Positions 11,156 to 21,161 of a DNA stretch of 25,995 nt are shown here, in pieces (within the stretch, counting starts at the first letter, position 1; each line of letters opens with the position of its first letter). The stretch is from Amanita rubescens (lineage: Eukaryota; Basidiomycota; Agaricomycetes; Agaricales; Amanitaceae). Made by a program: the position numbers and the translations under genes. The notes beneath the pieces are model-generated. The model worked only from the letters and a program-made list of their open reading frames with translations, had not been told where the DNA came from and ran no database searches. The DNA is taken from the NCBI GenBank assembly GCA_015039365.1, contig WION01000649.1, positions 1-25,995 on the forward strand, in the 5' to 3' direction.

Positions 11156-11880
11156 ATATGGGCAGTCAGACCAATCGACAACGCACAGGCGGCTGCTATG
11201 GATAAAGAAAGGTTATGTACAATGCCTCGCATCGTCTACCATCGCTTGATTTGCGTATTATGCTCCTTGGAGTTGAGCATTGAGCGTTTGAACGTTGAAC
11301 GTCGAGTCGGATGACGCCGCAGATTCACCGATCGTCTATGAATATCACCATGCGGAGGTACTCCGACAAGTCAGAAAGGTAGAGAAGGTTGCCTCATAGT
11401 AGACCCGTGTATGAACTGAGCCCCCGGACCCCGGAGCGGCCGACTGCCCGATGAGCTCAGCTTTATGATGCTCACCAGACAGCATAACGGGGCCCTTTAT
11501 AAAGTAACGGTTATCAGCTCCGTGACGTGAGCAGAGTACGGCAGATGTGGGAATCACCCGTAACGATGGCGATTCACGCAACTGCGATTACTCCCAAGAA
11601 ACGAAAAAAGAAGTGTCTGGACTCACCAGACTGGAACTACGGACGACCCTCACGCTTCGATCGGTGAAAAAAGGAACTGGCCCCGAGCGACAACCATGGT
11701 GTTTCTCGGTCGCAATCCGAGCTGTTCGCCTTTGGGTCTGATTTTGAAGAAACACAGTACGTCTCATTGGGTCACCTGGCCCCCAGATTCCTCCTCGCAA
11801 ACTCGCTATTTCTTGCCAGCTCTTTCTTTCTCTGGCGTGAAATAACGAATACTTGAAGCAGCTGAGTATTGAAGCTGGTG
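11156..11880. other. Region without a recognisable gene
   Basis: Upstream of P450 copy 3, so its promoter should be at the left end. Between about 11545 and 11850 the plus strand has partly open frames (one reads SDNHGVSRSQSELFAFGSDF) but with stops and no family I know. Confidence 0.3.
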
Positions 11881-12830
11881 GTTCGCTCTCGTTTAAAAGA
11901 GGATTTCGAAAAGCGGGTGAATGCCATTGATGCCCTCGGAGCGGCGGATCATTGGTCGTCCGACGACCACCTCAAAGTTCTCAAAGACCTTGTCCCGATA
12001 ACTGTCAGCGTATACAAAAGAGAATGTATGGGGATCTCACGTTGAATTTATCGGCTGCTTGTACCTGGATTGATCCTTTCTTTTTCGCGCTAGTGCGATG
12101 ATGCCACTGAGCAAGAAGTTGGTGCTCACGCTCGAGCAGAGCCTCCCCGCTGCCCCGTGATGCCTTTCAATTTCACTACTTTCATAGACTATACCATCAC
12201 GATCAGCTGGTGGGTCTTTTCAACGATCATTTCACACCTACCTCATTGCCCTACAGAAACTTTCCTGATGAACCCAATTCTCGATAGACTTATGAAGCAC
12301 AATCGCGCCCTTTTGTTTTGGAAGCGATATGTCTCTTCAAGACCATGTTCCTCAAGGTGTTTGTGAAATGTATGCATGCGCGAAAACACTACAGTCAGTT
12401 GTTTGCATGTTCGTCTCAATGTATTTCGGTCGAGCCAGATCGAGTCGTTCGGTTTTTTCCCTTTTCACCAATTCGTGTTCGTTCATCGATTTCATCAATA
12501 TGAGCTATTTTTGGGACGGGCAGATTTGGGCGAGCAACGTAGCGTATCTCTCTGTGAGCAACTATCATTTCAATTCTATGCCATTCAACAATGGCACGTA
12601 CCTCCTCTCAACAACCGCGTGTATACTTGTGATCGCCCTCTTTACTGCAAGAAGCTGGCCAGACGACATGGTACAAACACCAGTTTTCGATGGAGACTGC
12701 GCTCGCGCTGAACATCAGTTCTCAGTTCTATCCAGCGCGAGGCGGACGAGGATTCTGAACCTAGACTGTCAGTTTGAAGGGGAGCGTTGGCGGATGTGGT
12801 GGTAGGAACGTTCGTGTTCGCGGTTATATG
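11880..12830 (+). pseudogene. Decayed or unresolved coding segment, unrecognised family
   Basis: The plus strand has a good coding-like stretch at about 11880-12030 (RLKEDFEKRVNAIDALGAAD... then LKDLVPITVSVYKRE). Intron-like sequence and CDDATEQEVGAHARAE (about 12096-12142) follow. Further on, plausible segments occur in different frames: YDHHDQLVGLFNDHFTP near 12189-12239, EAICLFKTMFLKVF near 12318-12360 and QFYAIQQWHVPPLNN near 12570-12614. No single splice model joined them without stops, so I read this as a gene broken by frameshifts. The family is not known to me; it could instead be an intact gene with an exon structure I failed to solve. Confidence 0.35.
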
Positions 12831-13090
12831 TCATTAAGCATGCCCCTCATACGAACGTTATGTCAAGGTGCCTAAACATCACCTCAGGGAGCAAGTGGTT
12901 AAGGCACAGTAAGAGGCGATGCATCATTTTCATGCTCTATAAAGTGCATTATCTATCACCGCCATAAGCATTTAATGATCGCGCGAGGGGAATCGCTTTT
13001 TCTGGGCAGAGTTCGGGCCGCGAAGGATGAACAGAATGGCATTCACGTCCGATCTATACATATATGCGCTCGTGCTGACGGACACACCTA

Positions 13091-15339
13091 TCAACAAGTA
13101 GCTTGAAGGAACGAGATCAACGCATATCTTGGAGAAAAAAAGCCATTATATATCAGCCGAGGCTTCGGGAGTGCTACAAACATCTTACCTCCCACTGACC
13201 CGCCACTTCTCTCCGGACTGGTCAAGCCTCTCCGCGACTTGTCTGTCAACGCCAACAACGACATCCGCTTTATTCGTTCTCAAGCTTAGCAGCGGGAATG
13301 AACCCGCGAGCGGGCCTGCGCCAACATCAACATCACGCCAAGCCGAACGAGAAATGTGAGTGAGCCGCACCGAGAGCCTGGGCAAAATCGGTCCACGCTG
13401 GCCATTTGATATCACCCGTAAGCCTGTTCCCCAAAAGAATAAACGCCACGCATTTATTATATAAGAAAAGTCACCCACTTTCGATAGCTGGATGAAGAAA
13501 AAAATGTAACGACATAAATCAGGACTATCGGTGATCCTAAACATCAAATAGTTCTTACTTTAGGTCACCCTATGATAAGAAAAGCTCCCATTAGATTACC
13601 CAAATAAGTGCATCGAACGAAAGACTAACTTTGAATATTACGAGATCGCTCGTCTTGAGGCTTTCGTACAGTCCAGGCGTGCGAGTTTGGATATCCCAAT
13701 ACGGATGCGGGGACGTCCAAAACGCGGCGTCTTGGGCTTGATTCGAATTCGCGTCTCCAAACGCCCTATCGAGGGGGACGGATAAAGAAAAGGTACCATC
13801 GTCTAGGTATTTTTGCCACCGGCTGACCATCCTATCCAGGTGTTCTACGGATTCGGACTCGGAGGACCCGTCGATCTCGAAAAAAGCTCGAGCGGATCGT
13901 AGAGAAGCAAATGTGGCTAAAAAGTCAGGTGGAGTTACGTCCGAGACGAACCATGGGATCAGTTTTGGGCTGCGTTCAGCGTGAGTGGGTGAAAAAGAGT
14001 GATGAAGAGGGCAGGGGACGTACTGAAATACGACTTTTTCCACAAAGGGCGTAAAGGTGACTAAGAAATCGGCAAATACTAGATCGGTAAAGAGCTGTAA
14101 AAAGAAAGCAGCTTGGTAAGGTTAGTTGATGGATATGTGGATTAGGGTAATAGGTCACGACCTCGAATCCAGCTGTGCTTGATTAGTACGAGAAGATCAA
14201 AGAACGGAGCAGACCGTACCGTTGTCTAGGATGAAATCGACCCGACCGCGTTTTAGAGAAGATACGTGCTCCCAAGCTTTATCTTGGTCGTCTCGGAGGA
14301 TAAAGCTCTGTCTTGCTGCTTGAGCGTCTCTGCCCACCGCTTGCAGATGATCGATGTCTGCCGCGGATAGGTGCGTCAAGAGAGAAAGATCGGTAGCGTT
14401 TCCCCTGTAAATTGAAAATTTGTAACAAGGACTTGAGAAAGGACATAGGCGTACCAGAGATCCATTTGAATCATTTCACGGAACAAAATGCCTAGTTTTT
14501 TGGGATCTTCGTCGAGAGAGTGTTTTCCGATCTCGATCTCGTGCATGGTCGTTGCGATTTCTAATTTTTGTCAGATCGCCGCTAGACATTGTTGGGAGTG
14601 AACGCACGAAGGATGGAATTTCCAGACTGTTTGAACGTTTTCATCTTTTGTGCAAAGAATGGGTCGTGTTGATTCCAGTACTTCGTTTGGGAAAAGAACG
14701 AACGAATAAGTCGGTATCTGATTCAGAGTTAACCGGGTATATTTAGTTTGCAGTGAAGACTCTAACAAGTAACATCTTTGAAGCAAGTGAGAAAAAGGAC
14801 ATGGATTGTCGACGAGGCGCTCACTCGGCGTAGAGCCACGGTGCAGTGAACCAGGTGCCCTTCCCATCCTCTTTAAGACGTTCAAGCTCGACGTTGTACA
14901 GATCCCTAAGCGGATCTCCGTCTTCTGAAATGGGTCTACTACATTAGCCCTCAGAATCTTCGACAACAACATCAGAACATACTCAAGGATATGATCCCTT
15001 CCCATATGATACTTCAACTCGCTAATTTTGGCGATAATCCCCTTTCCTTCCTCCAACTTTGTCCTATTCGCTTCGTTGTCGACATCTATTGTCAGATCGT
15101 TGCAGATATTGTGCAAGTGGTCGACTATCGAGGTGACGATGACGGGCCAGCGGCGGATGACAGTTTCGTAACTTTTTTACCGGGGTGTAGGTTGTTATCA
15201 GTCTAGAATCTAGATCGTCACGGCAGTGCACGCACGAAAAGCTAAGAATGAGTCAGAAAAGAAGTGAAGCAGGACAATTTGAAGTGAACCTTGTTTTGTC
15301 AGTTGGATCGTACGCGGGAAATGGAGGATTGAACACCAT
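13091..15339 (-). CDS. ARMT1-like DUF89 metal-dependent phosphatase, 15 exons with four microexons
   Basis: Member of the damage-control phosphatase ARMT1/DUF89 family, which acts on phosphometabolites such as sugar phosphates in a metal-dependent way; the true substrate here is unknown. Exons: 15290-15339, 14983-15171, 14825-14935, 14767-14775 (9 nt), 14608-14717, 14455-14560, 14220-14404, 14162-14172 (11 nt), 14024-14094, 13631-13969 taken to 13630, 13559-13569 (11 nt), 13479-13487 (9 nt), 13371-13423, 13189-13315 and 13091-13127. All phases agree; product 472 aa. The start ATG opens MVFNPPFPAYDPTDKTS, then RRWPVIVTSIVDHLHN, WFTAPWLYAECYLYRLIRSFF, the metal-site DNAGFE, IPWFVSD, KGDLNYRKLTGD and SGRYALISF near the C-terminus. 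The microexons encode ECYL, AGFE, GDLN and NYRK residues. A truncated copy lies at about 16895-17634. Confidence 0.92.
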
Positions 15340-15410
15340 CGACGTGATCAAACTTGGGCTTGCGTGGGAAAAGTCTCGTACCGATGGATAAGGTAACTGA
15401 ACATGACGTA

Positions 15411-15565
15411 GAAACAGATGAGCAGAGTCCTCAACCAAACATATCCACGCTTCAGGATGACCAGCCGCAAAGTCTGTCGCTCGTCCCCTAAAGTTGTTCC
15501 TATCTATCTGATTACCACAAGCGTCGGTGGAGGCAGATAGTAATCCCCCCGTATCACCTCCTGTA
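15411..15565 (+). pseudogene. Fragment of a third family X gene (exons 2-3)
   Basis: This stretch matches exon 2, intron 2 and most of exon 3 of the family X genes at 17932 and 22736. ETDEQSPQPNIS...DDQPQ is followed by the GTCTGT...ATTACCACAAG intron and SVEADSNPPVSPP, after which similarity stops. No exon 1 precedes it and exons 4-6 are absent. It lies just upstream of the intact DUF89 gene in divergent orientation, the same relative position that the complete X gene holds beside the truncated DUF89 copy. Confidence 0.75.
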
Positions 15566-15730
15566 CGCTCATGTCGAAATTCATGCCATAATTAATTACA
15601 AACAAAAGAGAGGACACAGAGCGTAGCAGACTTCTAAACTAGTTCAGGAACTAGACTGATTGCATGGTGCTATCTCTAGGGCGACCCTCGCCAAACTTAT
15701 CCAGTCCTGTAAAGGGGTTTTAGCCCCTCT

Positions 15731-16624
15731 TTAGGTGCCGATAAAGCTAGACGAATACTTACCTAGCCTACTAGTCCCACCAATCTGCTGAAGCACGCTT
15801 GAGGCCTTCATCATTGCCTCAGCAATATCGGGCGGCTGATAACCAAGGTGCCTGCCGACGGCGGCGGCGAAGGAATTGTCAATATTGAAGAAAGCGTACT
15901 GCTGGAAGGGCTTCGGGAACACGCCGATGTGTTGGAAGTCAACAATCCAGATACGGCCAGTCGCGACGTCGAGGAGGAAGTTGCCCTCGTGGATGTCGGA
16001 GTGATAGATGGAGAGATCATTTGACAAAGATATGGGCAATGTCATCTTTCCTCGGCAGCGCGAAAGCGCCTGCGGGAGAGAAATGGTTCAATAACGAGCC
16101 ACCAAATAAGTCAAGGGTGAGATTTATACCTTATTAACGTACTTGGCGACCGCTTCGGAGCTGATAAAGGGTACTGGCGCCTTATGCCCCTTGAAGAAGG
16201 CGTGCCAGACACACGCCTCCGAGTCCGAAATCCTGCCAAACAGAGAATTAGGAATCGCAGGCATCTGGGCGAGAAGCCACCCAACGGCAGAAGCGACTCG
16301 CTGTACACCGTAGTCGTCTTGAATAGAGTTGCAGGCCCCCAGGACCGGCAGGTTTATTTTCTCCATGACTATAAAATGGTATCCATTCTCGTAGAAGGCG
16401 CTGTAGACGGCGGGAATGCCAGGAGCCGATCTATCCTTTTGGGCAAGAGTGTGGAAGAAGTGCTGAGTAGTGGCCTCGGCCATGAGGTCCCCGTCTCTGT
16501 ACTTGACGAACAGGGCGGGCCATTCTGGCAGGTCGAAACTAAAGTAGTTGATATCGCTCTTTTGGAATGATGGTAGGCCGAAGAAGTACTGGACAATCTG
16601 GTCACGCTCGGGCTCTGACAGCAT
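15731..16624 (-). CDS. Small APH-fold kinase-like protein
   Basis: Two exons (16130-16624 and 15731-16069) joined by a 60-nt GT-AG intron in phase 0; product 277 aa. It starts MLSEPERDQIVQYFFGLP. Kinase-like features in order: ALFVKYRDG (about 37-45, Lys in the position of the ATP-binding lysine, tentative); a hinge-like FIVMEKINLPV (about 84-94); the catalytic loop HSDIHEGNFLLD (about residues 188-199); and the metal-binding DFQ in IWIVDFQHIGVFP in place of DFG. This is the pattern of aminoglycoside/choline-kinase-like (APH) proteins, of which agaricomycetes have many; substrate unknown. The codons look more GC-rich than those of neighbours (by eye). It sits between the intact and truncated DUF89 genes, so it either was inserted with or marks the junction of that duplication. 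Confidence 0.8.
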
Positions 16625-16894
16625 GTCGGGAACAGGCTATAGAAGAATGTCGTTAGAAACTGCGGTCAGGGGAAAAAAAGGAGGGCGATGGCAAAAAGCT
16701 GATGCCTACAGGTAGCGAGCTAAACATGACCTGTCGAGGTGACGTCAGAAATAGCGGCCAAAGCAAAGATGATACATACTGATAATAGAGTTAAAAGAAT
16801 GAACAAGGTGGAGAGCTGCAAGGGCGGAAGATACGCCGAGACAATGAAGCCAAGGACATTTGGTAAGTCACTTCCCACGCCCTGCAGGTGGAGA

Positions 16895-17634
16895 TCGATT
16901 AAAAGGAGTGAACTCGCGAAGGATGGAATTCCCAGACTGTTTAAACATTTTCATCTTTTGTGCAAAGAATGGGTCGTGCTGATTCCAGTGCTTCGTTTGG
17001 GAAAAGAACGAACGAATAAGTCGGTATCTGATTCAGAGTTAACCCGGTAGATTTAGTTTGTAGTGAAGACTCTGACAAGTAACATCTATGAAGCAAGTGA
17101 GGAAATGGATATGAATTCTCGACGAGGCGCTCACTCGGCGTAGAGCCACGGTGCAGTGAACCAGGTGCCCTTCCCATCCTCTTCAAGCTCGACATTGTAC
17201 AAATCCCTAAGCGGATCTCCGTCTTCTGAAATGGGTCTACTACATTAGCCCTCAGAATCTCCGATGATAACATCAGAACATACTCAAGGACATGATCCCT
17301 TCCCATATGATACTTCAACTCGCTAATTTTGGCGATAATCCCTTTTCCTTCCTCCAACTTTGTCCTATTCGCTTCGTTGTCGACATCTATCGTCAGATCG
17401 TTGCAGATATTGTGCAAGTGGTCGACTATTGAGGTGGCGATGACGGGCTAGCGGCGGATGACGGTTTCGTAACTTTTTTTACCGGGGTGTAGGTTGTTAT
17501 CAGTCTAGATCGTCACGGCACTGCACGTACGAGAAGCTAAGAATGGGTCAGAAAAGAAGCAATGTAGGATAATTTGAGGTGAACCTTGTTTTGTCAGTTG
17601 GATCGTACGCGGGAAATGGAGGAGTGAACACCAT
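16895..17634 (-). pseudogene. Truncated DUF89/ARMT1-like copy with stop codon
   Basis: A close copy of the first five exons of the DUF89 gene at 13091-15339. The start ATG at 17632-17634 gives MVFTPPFPAYDPTDKT. Exon 2 has TAG at 17448-17450 where the intact gene has TGG (Trp of RRWPV), so translation would end after about 24 codons. Downstream, NICNDLTIDVDNEANR and SELKYHMGRDH are still open. Exon 3 has lost 9 nt in frame (three residues of ELERLKEDG). The 9-nt microexon ATGTTACTT and its acceptor survive, but the donor reads GTCAGA. Similarity to the parent ends at the start of intron 5, so the catalytic half is missing. Confidence 0.88.
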
Positions 17635-17649
17635 TGCGGACGTGTTCAA

Positions 17650-19650
17650 AGGAGGGTGGGAAAGGATTGATTTGGCGTGAGTTGATTGATACTCGGGAGT
17701 CAGTAACCGTTAAACGTCACATAAAACGTTATATAAACTCTCGCATGTACCGACGACGATATGCCTTTATATCTCTGCAGCTCAAATCATTATCTGAATT
17801 TCCCGTCGGAGTCTGGAGAACAAATTTAGACATGTTAACGAACTTAAATTAGGCGCTCGGCGTGCCACGTTTCGGTGCCTCATTGACTCGAGGCCCAATA
17901 TCTGGTGTTAAAACCACTCCACAAGTCCTTCATGCCAAACAAGGGCGATTCGAAGCCTTCCACAGACTCTACGGAGGCCCAAACGCGCCGTAATTGGTGG
18001 CAGAGAGCCAAGCGTTTTATCATTAGCAAATCCCCCATGTACGACGTGGGCGGCAATGCCAAATTGCGCATCTCAGATTACCGTATCAAGGCCAACGTTG
18101 TATTCATAGCAAACCACTCCGACCATTCAACATCGGGCACATCACATGTTAATCAGGGAGAAGCGCAAGGTTTGTCTCGCGATCATAAGAGATTGAATTA
18201 ACTGACTCTACGGTAATTGAATTTGATCTTATCGAACGCCAGAAACCGATCAGCAGAGTCCTCTTCCAAACATAAACATATCCACTTCTCGGGATGGAAT
18301 TGGATCCAGAGATGAAGATCCTTGGGATGACCAGCCACAAAGTTAGTCGCTCGTCCCCTAAAGCTGTTTCTCTATCTGATTACCACAAGCGTCGGTGGAG
18401 GCAAATAGTAATATCTCCGTATCACCTCTTGATGTGCGTCCTGTATCCTTTTGTGGTCTGAGATTTCCAGTTACCCATTATTTTAGCCCAACAACGCATT
18501 TGAGTCGGAGGCAATATCTGTTTATACGAACCCAGCCGTTCCTTCGAATAGTTCTGTGAGAGCAATTCAAATCCTTCCCTGGGTCATCTCTTCACATATT
18601 GAGTAGGAAGCATATGCAAGCACGACTGGCCGGAGTCACATCTATTCCCTTGAGATGTTAATTCACAAGGCAGGTTATCCTCTCTATATCCCTACGCCAT
18701 CCAGAGGCCTTCCAGTGGCATACTTGAGGAAAGGAGTAAGAATCGGTGATGTCGGTCTAGTAACCGCAAATGGGGCTTTCGACTTTCTATTCAACACCTG
18801 TCAACACGATGATCCGTCGGATGCTGGGGTTAATCCATCGATACTTCCTGACGGCTTTGAATTGCTGAGGCCAATAATCAGAGTTAACGGTGGATTTGAT
18901 CCTGACATATGTCTGACCAGTCATCATGTCAATGAAATCCGGGATCATAGTTCGTAAGTATGACAAATTGTGCAGTACAGGTTATTTACTGAAGCATTTC
19001 TAGATCATCTGCTTTTCAATGTTCAGCCAAAGGAGCCGTCCTTGCTTTACCTACAGGCGCCACTGTTTACGAAGCAATGAACGTTTGCCATTTCCAAGCG
19101 CATGCTGCCCGTCATGCCGCACGTTGGTACAAGTATGCGCTGAATGAAGGTGGCAGGGATATCTCCAATGGGTCCCTTTATCTTGTCACAGAATGTACCA
19201 AGTCTATGAACTGGGGTATTTCAGTCTTCTATGCAAACCCGACAGCGAACAATGACCATCGCCTCATTTTCGACAGAGGATCGTGTCAATGGGAACTTGA
19301 CCGGGGCAAGGTAGTTGCGAGTGTAGGACCGAAACCGACGGACATAATTCTTTCCGATGATGGCGAACCAAATCAGTGCGTTTTCTTGCGCGGCTTCAAA
19401 ATCATGCTTCGGCCGGATATATGGGATGAGCTGAATGGCGCAATTGATGTGAGATGCCAGGACGGAGAGTCTTCCTACACAGCGTTTACAAGCACAATCA
19501 TCCGATCAACAAGCCACCAGACTTCGGGTGGCCAAACCGATTTGTTTCGTCAAAACGCTAGCGGCAGCCGCAATGCATCGGGTCCTAGTCAAAATGTAAG
19601 ACTAAATGCAATCATGCCTTTGCAGACGCAAGGGCCGTGGCTCGGAAATG
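17650..19650. repeat. Family X duplication block, unit A
   Basis: Similar to about 22370-24395, same orientation. The left edge is the shared GAGGGTGGGAAA.GATTGATTT text (17653 and 22373); the right edge is near the codons for LNA just before the C-termini diverge. Introns and 5' flank are included, so this is genomic duplication, not retrocopying. Confidence 0.75.
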
Positions 19651-19760
19651 TCATACTGGAAGAAGTTCTCAGGGAAACAGCTCCCGTGCGTATTGCCTAT
19701 TCTCGAGCTGCCTCAATGATTGAACTCGTAACATCAGCTTCACCCTTCCGATCCAATTAA
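17932..19760 (+). CDS. Family X protein, copy A (unknown function, six exons)
   Basis: Exons 17932-18169, 18243-18341, 18390-18433, 18505-18555, 18607-18953 and 19004-19760; all GT-AG, phases agree, product 511 aa. The ATG gives MPNKGDSKPSTDS. Residues 1-79 are basic (NWWQRAKRFI) and polar; residues 80-144 are acidic-polar linker from short exons. The conserved body starts with IYSLEML (about 155), RIGDVGLVTANGAFDFLF (about 190-207), GSLYLVTECTKSMNWGI (about 316-332) and QCVFLRGFKIML (about 384-395). A Gln/Asn/Ser/Gly-rich tail follows. No signal peptide or membrane segment is seen. The body resembles a family I remember as expanded in mushroom genomes, without known function; I cannot assign one. 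After about 19625 the C-terminus is unlike copy B and runs about 45 residues longer. Copy B differs by indels that are multiples of three, which supports translation. Confidence 0.85.
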
Positions 19761-19951
19761 TGTTATGCTTCTGCACTTGGTGAGATATCACTCATGATTC
19801 AGAACACGGGTTAATGACCTGGTTAAAACAGAAACCAGAGGCCAGTGTAGCACTCGTGCATGATAGTGTATGGTGCGATCAGTTGCCAAGTGTAAGCATG
19901 TGCCTTTCTGGGTAACGGACGACGGAATAACCGAGTCCGCTGTAGGATTTT

Positions 19952-20560
19952 ATGGAAGACCCTTTAAATCCTAATATCGATGGCTTACTAGAGAACGTCA
20001 AACGTTCTTACAAGGCAATGGTTGACGAGTATGGTAATGGATCCTATTATCGTTTATGACCAGAATACTTATTACATTCTCTGCAGAGAGCGTTGTTCTA
20101 ATCAGGTAAGTCTGCTCTCTGGTGATCTTTACCTCTATTTGATCTATCATACACCTTAATTTAACAGCATAGAATTAGACTCAAAATCACAGGCAAGATG
20201 AAATCTTTATTTAAGGCCATGGAGTCTAAAATGTTTTTATGCAGTATGACTTCGATGCCTCTCATCCCATCATCGGTTTGTTTTTACACTTCGGTTCAGG
20301 TTTAAAACATGACAAAGATGATAGCAAGTCAGGACGGCCAGGAGATTTTTATGGACGACGCTACAGAGCCATCGTTATCAAGCTTTGATGTAACCTCGGA
20401 AGGTATCTGTAAAGCTATAATGGCATGCTCAATGCTGATAGATAAACGACTCTTTCTGGTCAGATTTCCAACGGTTTCTACTAGGGCCTAGAACCCACTT
20501 CGACTGGAGAAGTGAAAACATTGAATCTTCGGACGGGGATACTCTGATTTCTAGTGTGAG
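19952..20560 (+). CDS. Unrecognised multi-exon coding segment (partial or decayed)
   Basis: Coding-like pieces with splice-like borders lie in order. MEDPLNPNIDGLLENVKR...MVDEY starts at 19952. A short SVVLIS piece near 20090-20105 has a GTAAGT donor. YDFDASHPII then GLKHDKDDSKSGRPGDFYGRRYRAIVI follows at about 20245-20385. THFDWRSENIESSDGDTLISS ends at a GTGAGT near 20556, immediately before the tandem repeat array. I could not join all pieces into one frame, and after AIVIKL a stop follows. No family is recognised. It may be a gene cut by the repeat array, or one whose remaining exons I did not resolve. Confidence 0.35.
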
Positions 20561-20564
20561 TAAT

Positions 20565-21118
20565 CTCCTCCACGATTTTTCTTTGTATGAATCTCACAAA
20601 GGCTAACAGGGCGCACCCAGTGAATGGGACAAGATGAGTCACAATGATAGTTTGATGCTTGAGACCAAAGAACCATACCAATCAAACCTGGCACCCCTCC
20701 ACGCAAGTGACCTCTTATTTCGCTTTGTATGGATCTCACAAAGGCTGACAGGGCGTACCCAGTGAATGGGGCGCGACGAGTTACATGGATGGTTTAATAG
20801 TTGAGACTGAAGAACCCCTCCACGTAAATGACCTCTTATTTTGCCTTGTATGGACCTCACAATTGCTAACAGGGCGTACCCAGTGAATGGGGCGCGACGA
20901 GTCACATGGATAGTTTAATGGTTGAGACCAAAGAACCATACGAATCAAACCCGGCACCCCTCCACGCAAGTGACCTCTTATTTTGCTTTGTATGAGTCTC
21001 ACAAAGGCTGACAGGGCGTACCCAGTGAATGGGGCGCGACGAGTCACATGGATATTTTAATGAGGACCAATGAACCATACGAATTAAACTTGGTACCCCT
21101 CCACGTAAGTGATCTTTT
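20565..21118. repeat. Tandem repeat array, four units of about 142 bp
   Basis: Four head-to-tail units with recurring landmarks TTGTATG..TCTCACAA, GGGCG.ACCCAGTGAATGGG, GACGAGT.ACA, and CCCCTCCACG.AA.TGA. The CTTTG/CCTTG landmark falls at 20581, 20723, 20844 and 20986: spacings 142, 121 and 142, so one unit lacks about 21 bp (the CATACGAATCAAAC part). Unit lengths are not multiples of three, and open frames across it are not consistent between units, so I regard it as non-coding. It ends about 45 bp before the zinc-finger start codon. Confidence 0.85.
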
Positions 21119-21161
21119 AGATGCCTCTGGATCGGGGTGATGGCGTGCTAAACTCTCATAG

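Noticed and set aside
12329..12805. Plus-strand open frame of 158 codons
   Set aside because: No domain, and other frames of the same stretch hold better coding-like peptides; included only as part of a decayed segment.
13129..13547. Open frames on both strands treated as separate genes
   Set aside because: The region is fully explained by exons 11-15 and introns of the DUF89 gene.
14571..15116. Single long minus-strand frame as an intact 181-aa protein
   Set aside because: It reads through three introns and the microexon of the DUF89 gene; only its first part (exon 2) is coding in that frame.
16184..16570. Plus-strand open frame of 128 codons
   Set aside because: Antisense to the kinase-like exon 1, whose domain motifs and splice phase are convincing.
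19077..19760. Gene starting at the internal ATG 19077
   Set aside because: Splicing joins five upstream exons in consistent phase in both X copies, so this ATG is internal.
20565..21118. Possible CRISPR-like array
   Set aside because: Units are directly adjacent and similar throughout; there are no unique spacers, and the genome is eukaryotic.
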